Origin: Thalassolituus hydrocarboniclasticus
GTDB taxonomy: Bacteria; Pseudomonadota; Gammaproteobacteria; Pseudomonadales; Oceanobacteraceae
Assembly: GCF_025345565.1 (NCBI RefSeq)
Contig: NZ_CP054475.1
Span: 4,003,952-4,067,951 of the forward strand
Length of the DNA: 64,000 bases
Direction: 5' to 3'
How positions within the stretch are numbered: the stretch's first letter is position 1; each line of letters starts with the position of its first letter. The notes under the pieces are model-generated. The model did not search any database. It was not told where the DNA came from and was given only the letters and a program-made list of their open reading frames with translations. Both the position numbers and the translations under genes were made by a program. This document shows, piece after piece, positions 36,127-46,296 of the stretch.

Positions 36127-38195
36127 GCGTCGGCCTCCGCTGCTGCCTCTTCAGTTATCTCCAGCTGCAACAGCTCAGTGCCTTCGGCTACCTGATCACC
36201 GGCCTGATACAGCACCGCCTGCACCAGCGCGGCCTGCGGCGCGCGGATGCTGTGCTCCATTTTCATCGCTTCCATAATCATCAGCACCTGACCGGCCTCA
36301 ACCTGTTCGCCCGGCTGCACTTTAACCTCCAGCACCTGACCGGCCATGGGTGCGGTCAGACCGCCATGATCATCCTGCGCCTGCTCGCCCAGCCAGCGGT
36401 TACGCACAAAACGCTGGCTGCCCTGCGGCAGAAACAGCAGCAGTTCATGCTCGCTCAGCGCCAGCGGCAGCGATTGCTGCTGACCGTTTACCCACGCCTC
36501 CAGCTGCAGCAGGCGGATATCACCGGCCTGGCCGTTAAATTCCAGGCGCCCCTGAAACTGCACACTGTGATCGGCCAGCTGCAGGTTCCAGCTCTGATTT
36601 CTGTCCGGACCGTGCGCCTGCTCATTCGCCCGCGCCCGTGCACGCAGCACATCACCGACGGCACTTTCCAGCCGCAGCACGCGCTGCGCAGGCAGTGCCG
36701 ACTGAAAACCATCGGCGTGCCACGGGTCATGCGCTTGCTGCTGAGGCTGAGGTTGAGGTTGAGAGGCAAGCGTCGGCAACAGCAGCTCGGTTAACGCCGC
36801 CAGTTCCCAGTGGGTAGGCAAGGGCTGCGTCAGTTCGTGCTGGTTACGCTCAATAAAATCGGTGCTCAGTTCGGCATTGGCAAAAGCCTCCAGGCTGAGC
36901 AGACGCAGCAGAAAATCGCGGTTGGTTTTTACCCCGTCGACCTGCAGCGCAGCCAGCGCGGTGCGCAGGTTATGCAGCGCTTCGGCGCGGTCACGGCCGT
37001 GGGCAATCAGCTTGGCCAGCATCGGGTCGTAGTAAGGGCTGACTTCATCCCCCTGCTGCACACCGCTGTCGAGACGAACAGAAGCACTCAGCTCTGGCGC
37101 CTGCCACAGTTTCAGGCGGCCAATAGCCGGCAGGAAATGGTTGTCCGGATCTTCGGCGTACAGCCGCACCTCAATGGCGTGGCCATTAATCGGCAGGTTC
37201 TGCTGGCTGACGTCATCCGGCAGACCTTTACCCGCCGCCACGCGTAACTGCCAGTACACCAGATCGACGCCGGTAATCATCTCGGTGACCGGATGCTCGA
37301 CCTGCAGGCGGGTGTTCATCTCCATAAAGAAGAATTCATGGTTGGCATCCAGCAGAAACTCCACCGTACCCGCACCGCGATACTGAATACGCTGCGCCAC
37401 CGCCAGTGCGGCCTCGCCCATACGCTGGCGCAGCGCGGCCGTCATACCCGGTGCAGGGGCTTCCTCGATCACTTTCTGATGGCGGCGCTGCACCGAGCAA
37501 TCGCGCTCGAACAGGTAAACGCCGTTGCCAAAGCTGTCCATAAACACCTGCACTTCCACATGGCGCGGACGGATCAGGTATTTCTCAATCAGCAGGCGAT
37601 CATCACCAAAGGCCGAGCGCGCTTCGCGCCGGGCGGCGGCGATATCGTCGTGCAGCGTGGCAGCGGAGTGCACGATACGCATCCCTTTACCGCCACCACC
37701 AGCACTGGCTTTCAGCAGCAGCGGATAACCGATGCGTTCAGCCTCGGCGCACAGGCGTTCGTCGCTCTGCTCATCGCCGTGATAGCCGGGCACCAGCGGC
37801 ACACCGCTGTCGGCCAGCAGGGCTTTGGCGCTGGCCTTATCGCCCATGGCTTCAATCGCGGCAGCCGATGGGCCGATAAAGGCAATGCCGGCCTCTTCGC
37901 AGGCGCGGGCAAAGGCGGCGTTTTCGCTCAAAAAACCGTAGCCCGGATGAATGGCTTCGGCGCCGGTGGCGCGCGCGGCGTCCAGCACCTTGTGCATATC
38001 CAGATAGCTTTCGGCGGCGGTCACACCACCGAGAGCGATGGCTTCATCGGCTTGCTGTACATGCAGCGCGCTGGCGTCGGCATCGGAATAAACAGCAACG
38101 GTGCGGATGCCCAGCGCTTTCGCGGTACGCATCACGCGCACGGCAATTTCGCCACGGTTGGCGATCAGAATCTTGTTAAACAGGTGCTCAGTCAT
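36123..38195 (-). CDS. liuD: 3-Methylcrotonyl-CoA carboxylase, alpha (biotin) subunit
   Basis: 690 residues from the ATG at 38195. The upstream in-frame extension overlaps the previous gene and is not family-like. The biotin-carboxylase domain (1-450) has IANRGEIAVRVMRTAKALGI, the glycine loop KASAGGGGKGMR and FFMEMNTRLQVEHPVTE. A middle domain follows, and the C-terminal biotinyl domain carries EAMKMEH with the biotin-accepting Lys at about 645. With LiuB it carboxylates methylcrotonyl-CoA. Overlaps the liuC end by 8 bases. Confidence 0.96.
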   Translation of the reverse strand: MTEHLFNKILIANRGEIAVRVMRTAKALGIRTVAVYSDADASALHVQQADEAIALGGVTAAESYLDMHKVLDAARATGAEAIHPGYGFLSENAAFARACEEAGIAFIGPSAAAIEAMGDKASAKALLADSGVPLVPGYHGDEQSDERLCAEAERIGYPLLLKASAGGGGKGMRIVHSAATLHDDIAAARREARSAFGDDRLLIEKYLIRPRHVEVQVFMDSFGNGVYLFERDCSVQRRHQKVIEEAPAPGMTAALRQRMGEAALAVAQRIQYRGAGTVEFLLDANHEFFFMEMNTRLQVEHPVTEMITGVDLVYWQLRVAAGKGLPDDVSQQNLPINGHAIEVRLYAEDPDNHFLPAIGRLKLWQAPELSASVRLDSGVQQGDEVSPYYDPMLAKLIAHGRDRAEALHNLRTALAALQVDGVKTNRDFLLRLLSLEAFANAELSTDFIERNQHELTQPLPTHWELAALTELLLPTLASQPQPQPQQQAHDPWHADGFQSALPAQRVLRLESAVGDVLRARARANEQAHGPDRNQSWNLQLADHSVQFQGRLEFNGQAGDIRLLQLEAWVNGQQQSLPLALSEHELLLFLPQGSQRFVRNRWLGEQAQDDHGGLTAPMAGQVLEVKVQPGEQVEAGQVLMIMEAMKMEHSIRAPQAALVQAVLYQAGDQVAEGTELLQLEITEEAAAEADA

Positions 38196-38973
38196 GGGCT
38201 GCTTCCTGTGCATAAGTGGGGGCGCGTTTCTGCAGAAACGCACTTAATCCTTCCTGGCCCTCGGCGCTGACGCGCAGGCGGGCAATCAGTGCCGATGTTT
38301 GTTCTTTCAGCTGATCATTGACCGGGCTGCTCTGGCCGGCGATCAGGGTCTTGGTCGCCGCCAGCGCCTGCGGACCGTTGGCCAGCAACGCCTGACACCA
38401 GCGCAGCACCTGCTCATCCAGCTGTTCGGCCGGCACCACTTCATGCACCAGCTGCAGTGCCTGCGCCGTTGGCGCGTCGATCAGTTCCGCGGTTAAGAAG
38501 TAACGCCGCGCCTGACGTGCGCCCATCGCCGCCAGCACATAAGGGCTGATGGTCGCCGGGCTTAAACCGAGTTTCACTTCGCTCAGACAGAAGCGCGCGT
38601 TGTCCACTGCCACCGCCATATCGCAACAGCAGATCAGCCCCAGCGCACCGCCAAAGGCTGCGCCCTGCACGCGGGCGATGGTCGGTTTGGGGAAGTCATT
38701 CAGATCCTGCAGCAGACCGGCCAGCTGCAGGGCATCGGCGTGGTTCTCTGCCTCGGAGGCGTCTTTCTGCACTTTCATCCAGTTGAGGTCAGCGCCGGTG
38801 CAGAAGTGTTTACCCTGACCGGCGAGCACCAGCACCCGCACCGCAGGCTCGGTGGCCAGTACCGTTAACTGCGCCCGCAGCTCGGCAATCAGCTCCGCAT
38901 TAAAGGCATTACCCAGTTCAGGACGGTCGAGGCTCAGCGTGGCAACGCCCTGATGAATTGCGAGTTCCAGCAT
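38188..38973 (-). CDS. liuC: 3-Methylglutaconyl-CoA hydratase (crotonase family)
   Basis: 261 residues. The crotonase motifs are HFCTGADLNWM and QGAAFGGALGLICCCD. The first catalytic glutamate position is Gly (GGALGL), while the second Glu is kept (ARFCLSEVKLGLSPATISPYV). This combination is usual for LiuC proteins of Pseudomonas-type liu operons. It hydrates 3-methylglutaconyl-CoA to HMG-CoA and sits between the two carboxylase subunit genes. Confidence 0.92.
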   Translation of the reverse strand: MLELAIHQGVATLSLDRPELGNAFNAELIAELRAQLTVLATEPAVRVLVLAGQGKHFCTGADLNWMKVQKDASEAENHADALQLAGLLQDLNDFPKPTIARVQGAAFGGALGLICCCDMAVAVDNARFCLSEVKLGLSPATISPYVLAAMGARQARRYFLTAELIDAPTAQALQLVHEVVPAEQLDEQVLRWCQALLANGPQALAATKTLIAGQSSPVNDQLKEQTSALIARLRVSAEGQEGLSAFLQKRAPTYAQEAAHD

Positions 38974-38982
38974 CTTTATCTC

Positions 38983-40586
<1,604 letters not shown>

Positions 40587-40587
<1 letters not shown>

Positions 40588-41744
40588 CAGCTCAGCTCCT
40601 GAAACAGTTCGCGGCCAATCAGCATGCGGCGGATTTCCGAGGTGCCGGCGCCGATTTCGTACAGTTTGGCGTCGCGCAGCAGACGGCCGGTGGGGAAGTC
40701 GTTGATATAGCCATTGCCGCCCAGCAGCTGGATCGCATCCAGCGCCATCTGCGTGGCTTTTTCGGCACAGTAGAGAATCACACCGGCGGCGTCTTTACGC
40801 GTGGTTTCGCCACGGTCGCAGGCGGCGGCCACGGCATACAGATAGGCGCGGCTGGCGTTCATGCTGGTGTACATATCGGCCAGCTTGCCCTGCACCAGTT
40901 GGAACTCACCGATGCTCTGGCCAAACTGTTTGCGGTCGACGATGTAGGGCTGCACCACATCCATACAGGCCAGCATGATGCCGGTCGGGCCGCCGGACAG
41001 CACCACACGCTCGTAGTCGAGGCCGCTCATCAGCACTTTCACGCCCATGTTCTCGCCGCCGAGGATGTTCTCCGCCGGTACTTCGACGTTATCGAACACC
41101 AGCTCACAGGTGTTGGAGCCGCGCATGCCGAGCTTGTCGAGTTTCGGGCTGCGTGAGAAACCGGCCCAGTCGCGCTCGACGATAAAGGCGGTCATGCCGT
41201 GCGGGCCTTTGCTCAGATCGGTTTTGGCGTAGATCACATAGACGTTGGCATCCGGGCCGTTGGTGATCCACATCTTGGTGCCGTTGAGTACATAGTGGTC
41301 GCCTTTTTTATCGGCGCGCAGCTTCATCGACACCACATCGGAACCGGCATTGGGCTCGCTCATCGCCAGCGCGCCGATGTGCTCGCCGGAGATCAGCTTC
41401 GGCAGGTATTTCGCCTTCTGCTCCGCCGTGCCGTTGCGGTAAATCTGGTTTACACAGAGGTTGGAGTGAGCGCCGTAAGACAGCCCGACCGAAGCCGAGG
41501 CGCGGCTGATTTCTTCCATGGCGATGACATGCGCCAGATAGCCCATACCGGCACCGCCGTATTCTTCACTGACGGTAATGCCGAGCAATCCCTGCTCGCC
41601 GAACTTGCGCCACATGGGCATGGGGAACTGGTTGTCGCGGTCAACGTCCGCGGCCAGCGGCGCCAGCTCACGCTGGGCAAAACCGCGCACCTGATCGCGC
41701 AGCATATCGAGCGTTTCGCCCAGGCCAAAATTGAATCCGGTCAT
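40587..41744 (-). CDS. liuA: Isovaleryl-CoA dehydrogenase
   Basis: 385 residues of the acyl-CoA dehydrogenase family. The catalytic base is Glu245 in [16 protein letters not shown], the position specific to isovaleryl-CoA dehydrogenase. Also seen are [27 protein letters not shown] and the C-terminal [20 protein letters not shown] with [20 protein letters not shown]-dependent first committed step after leucine transamination. First structural gene of the liu operon, 63 bases after liuR. Confidence 0.96.
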
Positions 41745-41807
41745 CGTATGGCTCCTTCCTGTTGTATTTTTATTCTTGGTAGCAGGGCCGGAGACTGACG
41801 GGCGGCG

Positions 41808-42200
41808 TTAAGCGCCTTTCAGTGCCGCCAGTGCCTCGCTGGCTTTCAGCTCGGCGTCGTCCAGGTCCTGCATCATGCGTTCGATATCGTGCAGTTGCTG
41901 GCGCAGGTGACTGCGCCGCTGTTCTATCACCGCCAGCAGTTTTTCCAGCTGCGGACGGTTGGCCTCCGGCTCCAGTCCGGGGCGGTACATATCAATCAGC
42001 TCACGGCTTTCGGCCAGCGATAAGCCCAAACGCTTACCGCGCAGAATCAGCTTCAGCGTCACCCGGTCCTGTGGCGTATAGATACGGGTCTGACCTTCGC
42101 GCTGCGGATTGAGCATGCCCTCCGCTTCATAAAAGCGGATGGTGCGGGTGGTGATATCAAACTCGTCGGCGAGGTCACGGATGCTGTAAGTACGGCTCAT
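41808..42200 (-). CDS. liuR: MerR-family regulator of leucine/isovalerate catabolism
   Basis: 130 residues. A MerR winged helix-turn-helix (SIRDLADEFDITTRTIRFYE, EAEGMLNPQREGQTRIYTPQ, RVTLKLILRGKRLGLSLAES) is followed by a dimerisation coiled coil of about residues 78-120 and no metal-binding cysteines. LiuR proteins of gammaproteobacteria control liu operons. Here liuR is the promoter-proximal gene, and a perfect 16-bp palindrome lies 32-47 bp upstream of its start. Confidence 0.92.
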   Translation of the reverse strand: MSRTYSIRDLADEFDITTRTIRFYEAEGMLNPQREGQTRIYTPQDRVTLKLILRGKRLGLSLAESRELIDMYRPGLEPEANRPQLEKLLAVIEQRRSHLRQQLHDIERMMQDLDDAELKASEALAALKGA

Positions 42201-42231
42201 GCGGGTTGGGCTGTCGGGCTGTTAAGTTACC

Positions 42232-42247
42232 TTTACGTTAACGTAAA
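42232..42247. promoter_or_regulatory. liuR: LiuR operator, 16-bp perfect palindrome
   Basis: TTTACGTTAACGTAAA, a perfect inverted repeat directly before liuR. The ACGT-centred arms resemble published LiuR motifs of Proteobacteria as I recall them. It is likely to control the liuR-liuABCDE run. Confidence 0.8.
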
Positions 42248-42416
42248 CCTGAGTAGCAAAACAAAGGGCAATTCGGGCCAGTGCTGTTATCGCTGAGCGG
42301 TGAAAATAAAGACGTGATCACCCCTTCAGGCCGGCTACTTCCGCCGCTGAATAACTTTAAGGTTGGTTTAAGCATGGCCGCTCTACGCTGGGTGCAAATC
42401 CTGAGGAGAGGTCGTT

Positions 42417-43010
42417 ATGACACACACAATCAAAGTCTGGGACCCGCTGGTGCGTATCTTCCACTGGTCGCTGGTGCTGTTTTTCTTTATCGCTTATCTG
42501 AGTGAAGACGAGTTCGAAACCCTGCACGTCTGGGCTGGTTACAGCGTGGCTGCGCTGGTTGCCTTCCGCCTGCTGTGGGGGCTGATCGGCACACGCCATG
42601 CGCGCTTCAGCGACTTCGTGCAATCGCCACGGGGAGTCTGGAATTATCTGCTCGCCATTCCGGCCGGTAAGGCGCGCCGCTATATCGGCCACAATCCGGC
42701 CGGGGGTGCCATGGTTATCGCCCTGCTGCTGGCGCTGACCGGCACTGTGGTATTCGGTATGGCAACGCTGGGGGCGGATGAAAACGCCGGGCCGTTAGCA
42801 GGCACCTGGCTGGCCTCTTTTAACGAACACACGCTGAAAGAAATCCACGAATTCTTCGCCAACAGCACACTGGCGCTGGTCTTCCTGCACGTTGCCGGGG
42901 TGCTGTTCAGCAGCCTGCATCATCGCGAAAACCTGGTGCGCTCGATGATTCACGGTCGCAAAGAAGCACGCGCTGACGACACCGATAGCCGGGGAGATCA
43001 GCATGAATAA
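42417..43010 (+). CDS. Di-heme cytochrome b561-type membrane subunit
   Basis: 197 residues with four transmembrane helices. Histidines for two b hemes are in VRIFHWSLVLFFFIAYL, LHVWAGYSVAALVAFRLLWG and LVFLHVAGVLFSSLHHRENLVR. It belongs to the Ni,Fe-hydrogenase-type / cytochrome b561 group often paired with soluble cytochromes c. There is a GAGGAG ribosome-binding site. It overlaps the SHP-type cytochrome c gene by 8 bases and would link the quinone pool to the periplasmic cytochromes encoded next. Confidence 0.9.
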   Translation: MTHTIKVWDPLVRIFHWSLVLFFFIAYLSEDEFETLHVWAGYSVAALVAFRLLWGLIGTRHARFSDFVQSPRGVWNYLLAIPAGKARRYIGHNPAGGAMVIALLLALTGTVVFGMATLGADENAGPLAGTWLASFNEHTLKEIHEFFANSTLALVFLHVAGVLFSSLHHRENLVRSMIHGRKEARADDTDSRGDQHE

Positions 43011-43398
43011 CCTGACCCGCCGCGCACTGAGTGCGGCTCTTTTTACCTTAAGCCTGCTCGCCACCAGCCTCAGCTATGCCGGTGCCAGCGCCCAGCTGCA
43101 GGCCCTGCAGGCTGGCGGAGCCGGGCCATTCTCAGCCGCCGCCGGCGAGGCCCTGTGGCTGCAGGACAACAACGGGCGCAGTTGCGCCAGCTGCCACGGA
43201 CGCGATCCGTCTCAGCCCGGCAAACATCAGAAAACCGGCAAGACCATTGAGCCTATGACAGTGCACGCCAACCCGGAGCGCTTTACCGATGCCGCCAAAA
43301 CCGCGAAGTGGTTCCTGCGCAACTGCCGCTGGACGCTGGGCCGCGAATGCAGCGCTCAGGAAAAAGGCGATGTGATTACCTGGCTCAGCCAGCCATAA
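43003..43398 (+). CDS. SHP-type monoheme cytochrome c (DUF1924)
   Basis: 131 residues. Signal peptide to about residue 27, and one heme-c motif CASCH (near 61-65), followed by a DUF1924-type pattern (HQKTGKTIEPM, ANPERFTDAAKTAKWFLRNCRWTLGRECS). The two further cysteines suggest a disulfide, as in sphaeroides heme protein, which binds oxygen at a heme with a labile axial ligand. It is between the cytochrome b and diheme cytochrome c genes, the known partner set for SHP. Confidence 0.88.
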   Translation: MNNLTRRALSAALFTLSLLATSLSYAGASAQLQALQAGGAGPFSAAAGEALWLQDNNGRSCASCHGRDPSQPGKHQKTGKTIEPMTVHANPERFTDAAKTAKWFLRNCRWTLGRECSAQEKGDVITWLSQP

Positions 43399-43410
43399 AG
43401 AAGGAGAAAG

Positions 43411-44019
43411 ATGATGAGTAACCTGAACGCCCTGCGTACTTCTCTCAACGCCCTGCGTTTTGCCACCGGCACACTGCTGCTGGGCAGCGCCCTGACCCTT
43501 GGTATTTACGGCCTGAGCACTCTGAATAATCAATCCCTCGCCGATGACGACGATGATGAGCACAGTGAATACCGGCCGCGCCCTGAACAACCCGGCACAG
43601 GTATGGCCGCAACACAGCAATACAAAGAAGAATGCGGCAGCTGCCATCTGCCTTATCCGGCCAAACTGCTGCCGGCGCGCAGCTGGCAGACGATGATGGC
43701 CAGCCTTGATAATCACTTCGGTGACGATGCCTCGCTGAGTGCCGCCACTCAGGCAGAGATTCTGGCTTACCTGAGTGCTCACAGCGCCGGCAATCACACG
43801 CGCTACCTGAAAGGCCTCGCCTACAACGACACTCCTCAGCGCATCACCGAACTGCCATACTTCAGACGTAAGCACCGGGAAGTACCGGAACGCATGGTCA
43901 GCGGCAATCCGCAGGTCGGTTCATTCAGTCAATGCGACAGCTGCCATAAAGATGCCGCACAGGGGAAATTCAATGAACATACGGTGGTTATTCCTGGCTT
44001 TGGCCGCTGGGATGATTAA
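43411..44019 (+). CDS. Diheme cytochrome c (DHC family)
   Basis: 202 residues. An N-terminal signal or anchor (about residues 18-42) is followed by a highly acidic patch (ADDDDDEHSE). Two heme-c sites are present: CGSCH near residue 75 and CDSCH near 176. LPARSWQTMMASLDNHFGDDASL is characteristic of DHC. In other bacteria DHC donates electrons to SHP. Its 3' end overlaps the next gene by 47 bases in a different frame. Confidence 0.9.
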   Translation: MMSNLNALRTSLNALRFATGTLLLGSALTLGIYGLSTLNNQSLADDDDDEHSEYRPRPEQPGTGMAATQQYKEECGSCHLPYPAKLLPARSWQTMMASLDNHFGDDASLSAATQAEILAYLSAHSAGNHTRYLKGLAYNDTPQRITELPYFRRKHREVPERMVSGNPQVGSFSQCDSCHKDAAQGKFNEHTVVIPGFGRWDD

Positions 44020-44272
44020 TCCGGCCTTTGCCGGAAAACATCCCGACCAGACCCAGATCAGGGCCTGGGTAGAGCAGGGTGAGATACTGTCCCTTGAAGC
44101 CATTCTGCAACGGCATCCGCTCGGCGGTGAACTGCTGGATGCCGAAGTGGAATGGGAAGACGGTGTGCTGGTGTATGAACTCAAATGGCTGGATAGCAAC
44201 GGTCATCGTCATGAAACCTATATCGACGCCCGCAGCGGTGTCTGGCTGGAGGATGAACGCGATGACGACTAA
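43973..44272 (+). CDS. Small PepSY-domain periplasmic protein
   Basis: 99 residues from the ATG at 43973, which has AGGGG upstream and a signal peptide (MNIRWLFLALAAGMINPAFA). The mature part is one PepSY domain (LSLEAILQRHPLGGELLDAEVEWEDGVLVYELKW, ETYIDARSGVWLEDERDDD). A longer in-frame start at 43952 would break the signal. PepSY proteins of this kind often accompany two-component systems, as here. It overlaps the diheme cytochrome c gene. Confidence 0.85.
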   Translation: MNIRWLFLALAAGMINPAFAGKHPDQTQIRAWVEQGEILSLEAILQRHPLGGELLDAEVEWEDGVLVYELKWLDSNGHRHETYIDARSGVWLEDERDDD

Positions 44273-44284
44273 GGCCCGGCCGCT

Positions 44285-44956
44285 GTGAAGCTGCTGCTGA
44301 TCGAAGATGACCAGCAACTGACCGATGCCCTGCAGCCGCTGCTGCGCGAAGCCGGTTACGCGGTAGAGGTCAGCCACGATGGCATTGATGGTGAGTTTCT
44401 CGGCAACGAGTTGCAGCCGGATCTGATTGTGCTTGATCTGGGCCTGCCGGGTAAAAACGGTCTGGACGTGCTGCGCAGCTGGCGCAATGCCGGTAACCGC
44501 ACGCCGGTACTGGTACTGACCGCACGTGACGCCTGGCATGAGCGGGTCGACGGCCTCAAAGCCGGCGCCGACGATTACCTCGGCAAACCTTTCCACAGCC
44601 AGGAATTACTCGCCCGGCTGGAAGCCATCGCCCGCCGGCATGGCGGTCAGGCCAGTAACGCCCTGAGCTGGCGCGGTGTGACACTGGATACCGAACGCCA
44701 GCAGGCCACCGCGGCCGATGGCCGCACCATCGAGCTGACCGCGATTGAATTCCGCCTGCTGCGCTACCTGATGCAGCACCCAAAGGATGTGCACTCCAAA
44801 ACCCGCCTCAGCGAACACGTTTACGAAGAAGAGCAGCAGAAAGACAGCAATGTGATTGAGGTCTATATCAACCGCCTGCGTCAGTACTTCGGTAAAGACT
44901 TTATCGAAACCCGCCGCGGGCAGGGCTACCAGCTGGCGGCGGACACACAAGCATGA
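44285..44956 (+). CDS. OmpR-family response regulator
   Basis: 223 residues, GTG start. Receiver domain with acidic pocket (LLIEDDQQL), phospho-acceptor Asp51 (IVLDLGLPGKNG) and conserved Lys (YLGKPFHSQELLAR). The C-terminal winged helix has LTAIEFRLLRYLMQHPKDV and VIEVYINRLRQYFG. It overlaps the kinase start by 4 bases and follows the PepSY gene, so the cytochrome cluster and its regulators form one run of genes. Confidence 0.95.
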   Translation: MKLLLIEDDQQLTDALQPLLREAGYAVEVSHDGIDGEFLGNELQPDLIVLDLGLPGKNGLDVLRSWRNAGNRTPVLVLTARDAWHERVDGLKAGADDYLGKPFHSQELLARLEAIARRHGGQASNALSWRGVTLDTERQQATAADGRTIELTAIEFRLLRYLMQHPKDVHSKTRLSEHVYEEEQQKDSNVIEVYINRLRQYFGKDFIETRRGQGYQLAADTQA

Positions 44957-46296
44957 TTTCACTGCAGCATCAGCTGCGCCGCCAGTGGCTGCTGACCCTG
45001 TTACTGCTGATGCTGCCGCTATTGTGGCTGGCCGACTACGGCGTGCGCCAGCTCACCACCCATACCGTGCTCAGCCGTCTGCAACACGATGCCGACAGCC
45101 TGATTGCCGCCCTGACACAGGACACTCAGGGTAACTGGCAGGTGGATGACAGCCGTCTGGGCGCGCTCTATCAGCGTGTCTACTCCGGCCATTATTTTGC
45201 CATCCGCGACCAGCAGGGCACCGACCTGCGCAGCCGCTCGCTGTGGGATAAAGAACCACCTGCCATTCAGCTGGCCAGCGGCGATATCCGGCACTGGCAG
45301 CAACCCGGCATTCAGGGTGACAGGCTGGATGAGCAATGGCTCAGTCAGGCACAGGGCATCCGCGTACAGAATCACGACTTTACCCTGTGGGTGGCGGAAG
45401 ACATTGCGCCCTTACAGAGCGAACTGAACCGCTACCGTCTGGCGGCACTGGCCTTGCTGGTCTTCGCCCTGCTGGCCCTGATGCTGATCCAGCGCCGCCA
45501 GCTGAGCCGGGCCTTTGCCCGTCTGGAGCCATTACAGCAGCAACTGCGCGAACTGCGTTTTGGTGAGCGCGATGGCCTGAATGCCGCCGCCGGTCAGTAC
45601 CCGCAGGAAGTGCAGCCGCTGGCTGAAGAAATCGATCGCTTGCTCAGTCTGTTGCAGCAGCGGGTCAGCCGTTCGCGCAATGCGCTGGGTAATCTTGCCC
45701 ACGAAATGAAACGCCCACTGCAACAGCTGCAGCTGCTGGCGGAACAGCTCGATCCACAACATCAGCAACAACAGCGCGAAGCCCTGCAGCGCCTGCGGCA
45801 GCTGGTCGAGCGCGAACTGAAGCGCGCCAGAATCGTTGGCATGTCATCCCCCGGCCGGCAAACCCGGCTGAGCGAAGACCTGCCGCCCCTGTTACAGGTG
45901 CTGCAGCAGCTGTACCCGCAGACCAGCATCCGCGCACAGTTCGACCACAGCGTGGTGTTGCCGCAGGACCGTGACGATATGCTGGAACTGCTCGGTAATC
46001 TGCTGGATAACGCCTGCAAATACGCCGCCGGTGAGATTCTGCTGAACGTCCGCCATGACGATAAAGAATGGCTGATCAGCGTCTGTGATCAGGGGCCGGG
46101 CATTGCCGCAGAAGCGCGCCAGCAACTGCTGCTGCGCGGTACACGGCTGGATGAAGCAGGGGCCGGAGGCAGCGGCCTCGGGCTGGCGATGGTCAGCGAT
46201 ATTGTCAGCAGCTATGGCGGCCGCCTGCAGCTGCAGGCCAACCAGCCACAGGGGTTGTGCGTTATTGTAACGCTGCCCGCGACAGCCGGTCGTTAA
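44953..46296 (+). CDS. Membrane sensor histidine kinase
   Basis: 447 residues. TM1 is about residues 13-32, a periplasmic loop of about 130 residues follows, and TM2 is about 157-180. The linker leads to the H-box GNLAHEMKRPLQQL with His250. ATPase motifs are LLDNACKYA (N-box), VCDQGPGIA and GGSGLGLAMV. It is of the PhoQ/QseC-like type and is coupled to the response regulator. The last 35 bases overlap the convergent Sua5 gene. The signal is unknown; a redox or oxygen cue would suit the cytochromes. Confidence 0.93.
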   Translation: MISLQHQLRRQWLLTLLLLMLPLLWLADYGVRQLTTHTVLSRLQHDADSLIAALTQDTQGNWQVDDSRLGALYQRVYSGHYFAIRDQQGTDLRSRSLWDKEPPAIQLASGDIRHWQQPGIQGDRLDEQWLSQAQGIRVQNHDFTLWVAEDIAPLQSELNRYRLAALALLVFALLALMLIQRRQLSRAFARLEPLQQQLRELRFGERDGLNAAAGQYPQEVQPLAEEIDRLLSLLQQRVSRSRNALGNLAHEMKRPLQQLQLLAEQLDPQHQQQQREALQRLRQLVERELKRARIVGMSSPGRQTRLSEDLPPLLQVLQQLYPQTSIRAQFDHSVVLPQDRDDMLELLGNLLDNACKYAAGEILLNVRHDDKEWLISVCDQGPGIAAEARQQLLLRGTRLDEAGAGGSGLGLAMVSDIVSSYGGRLQLQANQPQGLCVIVTLPATAGR

